Notes under the pieces: model-generated
What the model saw: only the letters and a program-made list of their open reading frames with translations
Told to the model about the DNA's origin: nothing
Databases searched by the model: none
In this document: piece after piece, positions 54,977-62,679 of the stretch
Layout of the letters: the number at the start of each line of letters is the position of its first letter
How positions within the stretch are numbered: position 1 is the stretch's first letter
Assembly (NCBI RefSeq): GCF_001571345.1
Contig: NZ_BCTP01000005.1
Span: 82,746 to 146,745 of the forward strand
DNA length: 64,000 nucleotides
Reading direction: 5' to 3'
Source: Komagataeibacter xylinus NBRC 15237
Lineage (GTDB): Bacteria; Pseudomonadota; Alphaproteobacteria; Acetobacterales; Acetobacteraceae
Program-made: the position numbers and the translations under genes

Positions 54977-56205
54977 GCCTCTTTTTCCTGCATGCGTCGT
55001 GGCAGGCCATCCGCCGAAAGCTGGCGTGGCGGCAGGCGCGGCCCCGGCGAGAGCAGGGTGCGCAGCCCCCCAGCCTGCCGGATCAGCATGCCGACGCACA
55101 CTGCGGCGAAAATGACCGTAGGCAGCCAGATGACCAGCAGTGGCGACATGTGCATGTTGGCGACGAAGCTCATGCCCATCTGCAGCGTGTGGTCAAAGCT
55201 GACCAGCGTAATGGCGGCAATGGCCAGGCCGGGATTGCCCTTCTGGCGCTTGCGCACGCCCGCAAGCGCGCAGGCCAGGATGGGAATGAACGGAATGGCG
55301 GCCGTGCGTGCAAGGCGGAAATGCAGTTCGGCCAGCATGTAGGACCGGCTGATGCCGGGATAGCCGTGGCGGAGGCCATGATACAGTTCGGGCACGGTCA
55401 GTTCGCGTTCCGTCTCGCCGCGTTTGCGGTAGGCCTCATCATCAAGCTTGGCCTCGCCGGAAATGAGGCGCGTGGTGCGGGTAAAGCCGGTGATGGTGGG
55501 GGGCTTGTCGGGCGTATCGGTCACGATGGTGCCGTCGACGAGGTCAAGCCGCATGCGCGAGCCATCGGCGGGATTGAACAGGTAACCCTTCTGCGCAGTA
55601 ATGTAGCGCACGTGCGTCTTGTCCGAATGGTCACGGATGAAGACATGGAACAGGCGCGATCCCGCATGATCCACGCTCTCGGCCGTGAGCGTGATGTCAT
55701 CTGATATGGCGAACATCTTGGATTGCAGGTGCGGCGTCCAGCCCGCGTGGCTGGCGAAATAGAAGGCCGAGCGGTAGTCATAGCGCGCATAAGGCTGGAT
55801 GAAGCCATAGAGCGAGAAGGCCAGCACGCCAAAGACCGCCCCCGTCAGCACGAAAGGCTGGCAGATGCGGAAGATCGAGACCCCGCTGGCCGTCAGGGCA
55901 TCAATTTCATGGTTGGCGCTCATGCGCCGGATAATGGAAAACACACTCACGCACATGGCCGCCGGCAGTGCGAGCCCCAGGTAATGGGGGATCAGGTCGC
56001 TGAGCAGGCCGAAGAATGTCTTCATGGAGCTGCCATTGGCAGCCAGCATGTTGAACAGCACCAGAAGCCGCTCCAGCAGCAGGGCGGACATGACCACGCC
56101 CAGTGCGATGGAAAACGGCGGCACGACCTGCCGCAGCAGGTAGCGGTCCATGGTTGTGGGACGCAGCTTGGCCAGAATCCCGTGCTGTAAAGACATGCGG
56201 CTCAT
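54973..56205 (-). CDS. lptF: LPS export ABC transporter permease LptF
   Basis: Partner permease of LptG, 410 aa. MDRYLLRQVVPPF near residue 19 is the usual LptF opening, so the true start may be later than the first ATG used here. It has six TM helices with a periplasmic domain, conserved SANHEIDALTASGVS, and a Pro/Arg-rich cytoplasmic tail. The stop overlaps lptG by four bases. A metallophosphatase gene ends 44 bases upstream on the same strand. The ATPase LptB is not in this window. Confidence 0.88.
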   Translation of the reverse strand: MSRMSLQHGILAKLRPTTMDRYLLRQVVPPFSIALGVVMSALLLERLLVLFNMLAANGSSMKTFFGLLSDLIPHYLGLALPAAMCVSVFSIIRRMSANHEIDALTASGVSIFRICQPFVLTGAVFGVLAFSLYGFIQPYARYDYRSAFYFASHAGWTPHLQSKMFAISDDITLTAESVDHAGSRLFHVFIRDHSDKTHVRYITAQKGYLFNPADGSRMRLDLVDGTIVTDTPDKPPTITGFTRTTRLISGEAKLDDEAYRKRGETERELTVPELYHGLRHGYPGISRSYMLAELHFRLARTAAIPFIPILACALAGVRKRQKGNPGLAIAAITLVSFDHTLQMGMSFVANMHMSPLLVIWLPTVIFAAVCVGMLIRQAGGLRTLLSPGPRLPPRQLSADGLPRRMQEKEA

Positions 56206-56249
56206 CTAGGCGTGCTTATATCCGAAAAACGATACGGAGGAGGACTCAT

Positions 56250-57203
56250 TCAAAAAATAGTTTCCTGCGTTGTACCCGCGGGCTCCCCCGCCGGAAAGAA
56301 ACGCCTTGTAACACCAAGCGTATACCCCCCGTCGTCGCGTGGCGTAATGGCAATCCGGTTCCACGCCGCCGCGCGCAGCGGATCACGTGATCGTGCCGAT
56401 GCAGACGCAATGCCCAGCACCGGCACCGCGCCAGCCGGGCCGGGCAGGGAAGACAGGGTGGAGGTATGGATATGGCCATGGAGTACCATCTCGGCACCCT
56501 CGCGTGCAATGCCATGGGCGAAAAGCTGGGGATCCTTGAGCGCCTTGCGGGCAATGGCGAGGCCCGGCACGGGCGGATGGTGAATCATGACAATGCGGCA
56601 CAGCCCCTGCCTGCCTGTTTCGTGCAGTATTTCGGCCAGACGGGCGGCCTGACGCGCGCCCATGCGGCCCGTGGCCCTGAACCAGGGCGTCGGCACCGCC
56701 GAACTGACCCCGATCAGCGCAACCGGCCCCACCCGGCGCACGAACGGAAAGGGCAGTGCGCCCATCCATGGCTGCCACAGGCCCACGGTCTGCTGCCAGT
56801 TATCATGCACAAGGGTGTCATGATTTCCCGGTATGACTGTGCATGGCGCGGGCATCTGTTCAAGCCAGCGCAGGGCGTGGCGGCATTCTCCCGGCAGGCC
56901 CATATTGGTCAGGTCGCCGGTCAGCGCGATCATGTTCACATGGGCGCTGCCGATATCGACCATCACGCGGGCCAGAATTTCCGGGCGGTGCAAAAAACGG
57001 CGGCGCCGCTTCCATGAAAGATCGCTGAACATACGCTTGTTCAGCTTCTCGCGCAGGCGGGGAGGCGACATTTCCGTCGGCAGATGCGGGTCAGAAAGAT
57101 GGGCTATGGTGATGGTGTTCAAGCTGGTGTCTTTCCCTGCATCAGGCCGGTCAGTAACCGGGCCGGGCGGTGTTATGCCTGCCAGTGTGGTGATGCGTTC
57201 CAT
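56250..57203 (-). CDS. Calcineurin-like metallophosphoesterase
   Basis: 317 aa phosphoesterase with all five metal-site blocks: LSDPHL (DxH), TGDLTN (GD), PGNHDT (GNHD), IHHPP (H) and GHIH. The first 30 residues look non-conserved, so a later start is possible. There is no signal peptide. It is first in line before lptF (44 bases) and divergent from the lipid-kinase gene (66 bases), so it sits at the hinge of the sphingolipid-like locus. Substrate unknown: UDP-diacylglucosamine-type hydrolases (LpxH/LpxI) and phosphodiesterases share the fold. Confidence 0.83.
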   Translation of the reverse strand: MERITTLAGITPPGPVTDRPDAGKDTSLNTITIAHLSDPHLPTEMSPPRLREKLNKRMFSDLSWKRRRRFLHRPEILARVMVDIGSAHVNMIALTGDLTNMGLPGECRHALRWLEQMPAPCTVIPGNHDTLVHDNWQQTVGLWQPWMGALPFPFVRRVGPVALIGVSSAVPTPWFRATGRMGARQAARLAEILHETGRQGLCRIVMIHHPPVPGLAIARKALKDPQLFAHGIAREGAEMVLHGHIHTSTLSSLPGPAGAVPVLGIASASARSRDPLRAAAWNRIAITPRDDGGYTLGVTRRFFPAGEPAGTTQETIF

Positions 57204-57269
57204 CGTTTCGTGCCTTGCAATAGAAGGCAGATGGTTGCTTATGGCCTGTAAGTCAAATTTCAGACAGGG

Positions 57270-58262
57270 ATGGAATCATCAGTGACCGGACGTTTTGCGC
57301 TTGTTTATAACCCGCGCAGCCGGCGGAACATGGGCGACAAGAGTTCGTATGCCCCGATGGCCCGTAGCCTTCTGGGAGAGAATTTCATTGATCCGGCCGA
57401 CCGTTCCCTTCTCGATGCCGCAATCGCGCAACTGGCCGCGCGCGACATGGGCTGTATCGTGGTTGATGGGGGGGATGGCACGGTCAGCGATGTGCTGACC
57501 GCCATCCATCGCCATTACGACCCCGCGCGTTTTCCTGCCCTTGCCATCCTGCCTTCGGGCAATACCAACCTGATCGCGGGTGATGTGGGCTTTGGCCTGC
57601 GCGGGCGCAAGGCCCTTGACCTGCTGGTCAGCCTTGCGGATGCGGGCAAGCTGCGGCAGAAGGTGCGCAGGCGGTGCGGGCTTGTCGTGGAATGGCCCGA
57701 GGCCGAGGGAAAGCCTGCGGTCGTGGGCATGTTCCATGGGGCCGCCGCTTTTACGCGCGGTATTGAACTCGCCCACCAGCCTGCCATCCTGAACCATTAT
57801 TTCCATGAAATGGCGGTTGTCGTCTCGTTCCTGTCTTCGGTGGCGCATCTGTTCACCCGTCGCTCGCGGCGGGAATGGATGCAGGGCAACCCGATTACGC
57901 TCAGGGCGGGTGAAAAGTCAGTGCGGCATGGAAACTGCTTTCTGTTCCTGTCCAGTACGCTCCAGCGCCTGCCGCATGGCATATGGCCATTCTGGAACGT
58001 GGCGGGCGGGCGCACTGATGTAATCAATTACCTGCATGTGGCAGGCCAGCCCTCGCGCCTCGGTGCTGCCGCCTGGGCGCTGCTGCGGGGGCGGCACCCG
58101 GCCTGGCTGCGCCATAACCCGGATTACTGCAGCGGTTGCGAAGAGCGGATCGAAATGGCGCTTGAATCCGATTTCGTGCTGGATGGGGAAGTCTTTTCCC
58201 CCGGCGCGTCTGGGCGGATCGTGCTGTCCGCCACGGCACCCATCGACTTCATCCACGCCTGA
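57270..58262 (+). CDS. Lipid kinase (DAGK/LCB5 family), candidate ceramide kinase
   Basis: 330 aa of the diacylglycerol/sphingosine/ceramide kinase superfamily. Nucleotide-binding motif VVDGGDGTVSDVL, with GGDGT at 67-71, and the downstream PSGNTNLIA (95-103). The C-terminal half is a beta-rich domain ending FVLDGEVFSP, as in LCB5/DAGK proteins. Four bases after its stop lies the nucleotidyltransferase-like gene, and serine palmitoyltransferase is next door. Caulobacter sphingolipid loci include a kinase of this family acting on ceramide, so ceramide or long-chain base is the likely substrate; diacylglycerol is the alternative. Confidence 0.82.
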   Translation: MESSVTGRFALVYNPRSRRNMGDKSSYAPMARSLLGENFIDPADRSLLDAAIAQLAARDMGCIVVDGGDGTVSDVLTAIHRHYDPARFPALAILPSGNTNLIAGDVGFGLRGRKALDLLVSLADAGKLRQKVRRRCGLVVEWPEAEGKPAVVGMFHGAAAFTRGIELAHQPAILNHYFHEMAVVVSFLSSVAHLFTRRSRREWMQGNPITLRAGEKSVRHGNCFLFLSSTLQRLPHGIWPFWNVAGGRTDVINYLHVAGQPSRLGAAAWALLRGRHPAWLRHNPDYCSGCEERIEMALESDFVLDGEVFSPGASGRIVLSATAPIDFIHA

Positions 58263-58274
58263 GGAATGCTGACC

Positions 58275-59237
58275 ATGGCTGATTCTTCCAGCCGCCTTGC
58301 CGCGGCAGGGCGCATTGCCCATACGCTGGCCAATGAACTGGTCCAGCCCGTTCCTGCCTTTATCACGCAGTTTGTATGCGACCTGCTGGGTCCAGCGCAG
58401 CCTCTGGGCGTGCTTTTTTACGGCTCCGTGCTGCGCGAACCCGACCCCGATGGCGTGCTGGACTTTTATGTCATCGTGGAACGGCTGGAGGACTGGACCT
58501 CTGGTTACTTCGCGCGTGAGGCCAATCGCCTGCTGCCGCCCAATGTTGAATATCATGAGATTCCGGTGGGCGGGCGCATCATCCGCGCCAAGGTTGCCAT
58601 CCTGTCGATTGCCCAGTTCCGGCGCATGACGGGGCGGGCCACGCTTGACACCACCATCTGGGCGCGGTTCTGCCAGCCGGTCAGGCTGGTCTGGGTGCGC
58701 GGGCCGGAGGCGGCCGACGCCATACTGGGCTGCCTGGTGCGCGCCATGGGGCAGGCCGGGCGCTGGGCGGCTGCCCTTGGCCCTGAACAGGGCACGGCGG
58801 ATGCATTCTGGCTGGCGCTGTTCGCGCATACCTATGGCGCGGAATTGCGGGTGGAAAACGGGCGCAGGCCATCTGCCCTGCTTGAGGGGCGCGAAGAGCG
58901 TTATCGCGCGCTGCTACCTGATATATGGCTGGCCGATGGGCTGCCGTTCTCGCGAGAGGGAGATTGCCTTGCCCCGCGCCTGACACCACAACTGCGGCGC
59001 AGCATGCATGAAGGCTGGTGGCTGCGCGGGCGGCTGGGGCGGGTGCTCAATGTCAGCCGCCTGTTCAAGGGCGCCTTCACGTTTGAAGGGGGCGCGCGCT
59101 ATATTGCCTGGAAAATCAGGCGGCATTCCGGCATTGAACTGCCGCTTGGACCATTTTCCGAGCGGCATCCGCTGATCTGCCTGCCATACCTGTTATGGAA
59201 GCTACGGCAGGCAGGGTTCTTCAGGCGGCGTGGCTGA
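58275..59237 (+). CDS. Nucleotidyltransferase-fold protein with altered DxD motif
   Basis: About 320 aa, start chosen at MADSSSRL because GAGGA (58261-58265) lies nine bases ahead; an ATG at 58266 is directly next to it. An N-terminal pol-beta-type fold is suggested by FYGSVLREPDPDG (Gly50-Ser51), but the acidic pair expected at the SDID position is LDFY (Asp63, Tyr65), so one metal ligand is lost. The rest is helical, with a basic C-terminus (KLRQAGFFRRRG). It is coupled to the kinase gene. The 3' end overlaps the convergent serine palmitoyltransferase gene by 17 bases. Function unknown; lipid head-group chemistry is possible. Confidence 0.65.
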   Translation: MADSSSRLAAAGRIAHTLANELVQPVPAFITQFVCDLLGPAQPLGVLFYGSVLREPDPDGVLDFYVIVERLEDWTSGYFAREANRLLPPNVEYHEIPVGGRIIRAKVAILSIAQFRRMTGRATLDTTIWARFCQPVRLVWVRGPEAADAILGCLVRAMGQAGRWAAALGPEQGTADAFWLALFAHTYGAELRVENGRRPSALLEGREERYRALLPDIWLADGLPFSREGDCLAPRLTPQLRRSMHEGWWLRGRLGRVLNVSRLFKGAFTFEGGARYIAWKIRRHSGIELPLGPFSERHPLICLPYLLWKLRQAGFFRRRG

Positions 59238-60423
59238 GTCCCATCTCGCGCGCTACTGTTGCGAAGACGTTAACAGCCTTGTCAATTTCCGCTGGCGTGT
59301 GCGTTGCCATGACGGAGGTGCGCAGCAGCGGGTGCTGGTCCGGCGTGGCGGGCGGCAGGCTGAGGTTGACGTAAACCCCAAGGTCAAGCAGCCGGTTCCA
59401 GAACGCCACGGCAACCGCCACGTCATCCAGAATGACCGATACGACCGGGCTTGCCTGCGGGCCGGTGCGCAGGCCTGCTGCCTGAAGGCCCGCATGCAGC
59501 CTGCGGGCATTGTCCATCAGGCGGATGCGCAACTCGGGGTGGTTTTCCAGTTCGGTCAGGGCCGCCATGGTCGCGGCAATGACTTCCGGCGGCAGCGAGG
59601 CCGTGAACATGTAAGGCCGTGAACACAGGCGGATCAGGTCCAGCCCGTCATGGTTGGAGACACAGTAGCCCCCCACCGTGCCCAGGCTTTTGGAGAACGT
59701 GCCGACGACGAAGTCGACATCGTCTTCCACGCCATCGGCTTCGGCCACGCCGCGTCCATGCTTGCCCATCACGCCAACGGAGTGGGCCTCATCGGCCAGC
59801 AGCCAGGCCCCGGTCTCGCGCTTGACGGCAGCAAATTCCGCCATGGGCACCACATCGCCCATCATGGAATAGATGCCTTCAACCACAACCAGCTTCGCCC
59901 CCGGCGTGCCCTCAAGGCGGCGCAGGCGCTTGTGCAGGTCATCAGCATCATTATGGCGGAAGCGGATCACCTGCGCATGGCCAAGGCGGCTGCCATCATA
60001 GATGCTGGCATGGCTGTCGGCATCGAGCAGGAGGTAGTCATCCTTGCCCGCCAGGGCAGAAATGGTGCCAAGATTGGCCTGATAGCCCGTGGAGAATACC
60101 ATGCAGTGCTTGCGCCGGAAGAAGGCGGAAAGCCGTTCCTCCAACTGGCGGTGCAGGCCCTGCGTGCCATTGGCAATGCGCGAGCCGGTCGTGCCCACGC
60201 CATAGGCCTTTGCTGCCTCGACCGCGGCATTGATCGCGGCGGGTGACTGGCTCAGCCCAAGGTAGTTATTGGTGCCGAACAGCAGCGTCTCGCGTCCTTC
60301 GATCAGCCCTACCGTTGAGGAAATGGGCTTTTCGATCACGACATCGAAGGGGTTGCGGCCGCCGCCAGCGGTTACGGATGCAAGGGCGGAGGCCAGACCT
60401 TCATATTTGGAAAAAATCGACAT
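59221..60423 (-). CDS. spt: Serine palmitoyltransferase (alpha-oxoamine synthase)
   Basis: PLP enzyme condensing serine with an acyl thioester to 3-ketosphinganine, first step of sphingolipid synthesis. It is 400 aa with the AOS core: Lys245 in GTFSKSLG is the Schiff-base lysine, DEAH at 211-214 contacts PLP, and His138 is in DADSHASIYDG. The alternatives KBL (glycine acetyltransferase) and BioF are less likely because of the adjacent dedicated ACP and acyl-AMP ligase, which is the arrangement known for Caulobacter and other sphingolipid-making alphaproteobacteria. It starts six bases after the ACP stop. Confidence 0.9.
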   Translation of the reverse strand: MSIFSKYEGLASALASVTAGGGRNPFDVVIEKPISSTVGLIEGRETLLFGTNNYLGLSQSPAAINAAVEAAKAYGVGTTGSRIANGTQGLHRQLEERLSAFFRRKHCMVFSTGYQANLGTISALAGKDDYLLLDADSHASIYDGSRLGHAQVIRFRHNDADDLHKRLRRLEGTPGAKLVVVEGIYSMMGDVVPMAEFAAVKRETGAWLLADEAHSVGVMGKHGRGVAEADGVEDDVDFVVGTFSKSLGTVGGYCVSNHDGLDLIRLCSRPYMFTASLPPEVIAATMAALTELENHPELRIRLMDNARRLHAGLQAAGLRTGPQASPVVSVILDDVAVAVAFWNRLLDLGVYVNLSLPPATPDQHPLLRTSVMATHTPAEIDKAVNVFATVAREMGLSHAA

Positions 60424-60429
60424 GATGCG

Positions 60430-60681
60430 TCAGGAAGCCTGCTTAAGGGAAACAATGCAGGCAGCCAAGTCATCAATGGTGCGGATATCGGCCAGCCGGT
60501 CAAGCGGCACGGAAACATCAAGGGTATCCTCGATTTCCATGACGAAATTCATGACGGCCAGTGAATCAAAGGCCAGATCTTCAACGATCTTGCTGCTGCC
60601 ATTGATATCACGGGGAACCTTGGGGTTCGCCAGCAGCGTCTTCACGATCAGCGCGGAGACGCTCGCTACCGTTTCACTCAT
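60430..60681 (-). CDS. Dedicated acyl carrier protein of the sphingolipid cluster
   Basis: 83 aa ACP from MSETVASVSALIV, with the phosphopantetheine site Ser40 in EDLAFDSLAVMNF. It differs strongly from AcpP (47271), consistent with a dedicated partner that delivers an acyl chain to serine palmitoyltransferase. The gap of 198 bases to the acyl-AMP ligase contains a hairpin GGGGAC/GTCCCC (60762-60781) and an AT-rich stretch, so it may have its own promoter. Confidence 0.9.
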   Translation of the reverse strand: MSETVASVSALIVKTLLANPKVPRDINGSSKIVEDLAFDSLAVMNFVMEIEDTLDVSVPLDRLADIRTIDDLAACIVSLKQAS

Positions 60682-60879
60682 TCCTACATCCTTATGGCAT
60701 GTCCAGCCTGCCCGTGGCAGCGGATCAGCATGAATGGTCGCCCCGCGCATGCGGCGGGGACGGGGACTGCAATCGGTCCCCTTAATTGCAAAGCCTTATG
60801 CGCGAAAAACAGGTTTTTGACCAGTCCTGCTTTCTACCCTGAACTGACGTGGCAACGGCGATGGGGGTGCGCCAGAGTG

Positions 60880-62679
60880 TCAGACCACGGAAACGGAAGA
60901 TGATGCTTCCAGCGGCTGGAACGCCCCCGAAAGCAGCATGGCCCGTGCCCGCGCCCGCGTCAGCTTGCCCGATGAGGTCTGCGGCAGGGTGTGGGGCGGG
61001 ACCAGGATGATGGACACATCCACCCCATGCTGCCGGCGGAACAGGCTGGCCGTTTCGGTTTTCAGCGTTTCACGGGCTTCGGGCGAAGTCGCGCGGCACT
61101 GCACGAGGGCCACGATCTTCTCGCCTTCGTCCTCATCAACCGAGAAGACGGCCACGTCACGGCTGCGCAGGGTGCTGATCTCGGTCTCGGCTGACCATTC
61201 CAGATCCTGCGGCCAGATGTTGCGGCCGTTGATGATGATCAGATCCTTGGCGCGTCCGGTAATGACAACCTGCCCGTTGAGCATGTAGCCAAGATCGCCA
61301 GTATTGAGCCAGCCTTCGGCATCGACCACGCGGGCGGTTTCCTGCGGGCGGCGGAAGTAGCCCTGCATCAGGCTCGGGCCGCGCACATAGACGGTGCCGA
61401 TCTCGCGGTCGCGGAGCACATGGCCCTGCGCATCACGGACTTCAAGTTCATGCTGCGGCAGCACTTCGCCACACAGCACGAAGGTGCGCAGTGCGCGTGC
61501 CGGATCATTGGAGGGTACGGCCTTGCCCTGTGTTTCGAGCGCGCGCAGGTCAATCGTATCGGTGCAGATGCCCGCGCCAAGCGGGGCAAAGCTGATGGCC
61601 AGCGTTGCCTCGGCCATGCCGTAGCTGGCGGTAAAGGCACCGCTGTCAAAACCGGCGGAAGCGAAGCGTTGGGCAAAATCCTCAAGGATATGATAGCGGA
61701 TCATGTCGCCGCCAATGCCCGCCACGCGCCACGATGAGAGGTCAAGCTCGATCGAGGTTGCGCGGCGCGCGCACAGCTCATAGCCAAAGGACGGGCTGTA
61801 GGAGATCGTGCCGCGATTGCGGCTGATCAGGTCCAGCCACACATGGGGGCGACGGGCGAACTCACGCGTGGGCAGCATGTCAACGCTGAGCTGGCAGGTC
61901 ATGGGCGTTAAGAAAAAACCAACGAGTCCCATGTCATGATAGAGCGGCAGCCACGACACGCAGCGATCGCCGGTTTCGCGTACCTTGAGCCCGTTGAGCG
62001 CAATCGCGTGCGCATTGGCCATGCCCGAACGCTGGGTTACGGCAATGCCCATGGGGAAGCGCGTGCTACCCGAGGAAAACTGCAGGTAGGACAGGTCATC
62101 CGGCCCGACCGTGGGCAGGGTTTCGACCGTAATGGGCGTTTGCAGCAGTTCGGCTGGCGTGCCGGAGAATTTCAGGTCCAGCCCGGTCGTGATCTCGTCT
62201 GTCCATGATGCGATGATCGAGGCGATGACCACGGCTGATGCCGCGGCGCCCTCGATCATGCCGCGCAGGGTGCCGACATATCCTTCACGCCCGCCAAAGG
62301 CGACAGGCAGCGGCAGGGGGGCGGGCACAAGCCCGGCATACTGGCAACCAAAGAAGATGCGGGCGAAGTCACCATCGCTTTCCGCCACGATGGCCACCCG
62401 GTCGCCCGGTTCCAGCCCGAGTGACAGCAGGCGCCTGCCGGTCTCGATCGCCTGTTCGCGCAACGTGCTGTAAGGCAGCGTTTCGAGCAGGACGCCCTTG
62501 CCGGAATAGATGTTGAAGCCGCTCTTGCCCTGGGCGGCATAGTCCAGCGCAGCCGGGAACGACGAAAAATCGCCGTAACGACGAGGCAGACCAGAATCGG
62601 AGGGGGTCGGGAGGCTTATCATTTCCGGTAATTTGACTTCCACAGACGTATCTTGAAACGGCGAATGGGCGGTGTTCAA
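60880..62679 (-). CDS. Fatty acyl-AMP ligase / acyl-ACP synthetase (FAAL-like)
   Basis: ANL-family adenylating enzyme, 599 aa, predicted to activate a fatty acid and load the neighbouring ACP. WLPLYHDMGLVGFFL and SYGMAEATLA are FAAL-typical, and the A10 Lys is in SSGKLTR near residue 575. The nucleotide P-loop reads SSGSTRFPMG (202-211), with Met210 where most ANL enzymes have Lys. Its ATG overlaps the stop of the upstream glycerophosphotransferase-like gene by four bases. With the ACP and serine palmitoyltransferase it forms the acyl-supply part of the cluster. Confidence 0.88.
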   Translation of the reverse strand: MNTAHSPFQDTSVEVKLPEMISLPTPSDSGLPRRYGDFSSFPAALDYAAQGKSGFNIYSGKGVLLETLPYSTLREQAIETGRRLLSLGLEPGDRVAIVAESDGDFARIFFGCQYAGLVPAPLPLPVAFGGREGYVGTLRGMIEGAAASAVVIASIIASWTDEITTGLDLKFSGTPAELLQTPITVETLPTVGPDDLSYLQFSSGSTRFPMGIAVTQRSGMANAHAIALNGLKVRETGDRCVSWLPLYHDMGLVGFFLTPMTCQLSVDMLPTREFARRPHVWLDLISRNRGTISYSPSFGYELCARRATSIELDLSSWRVAGIGGDMIRYHILEDFAQRFASAGFDSGAFTASYGMAEATLAISFAPLGAGICTDTIDLRALETQGKAVPSNDPARALRTFVLCGEVLPQHELEVRDAQGHVLRDREIGTVYVRGPSLMQGYFRRPQETARVVDAEGWLNTGDLGYMLNGQVVITGRAKDLIIINGRNIWPQDLEWSAETEISTLRSRDVAVFSVDEDEGEKIVALVQCRATSPEARETLKTETASLFRRQHGVDVSIILVPPHTLPQTSSGKLTRARARAMLLSGAFQPLEASSSVSVV

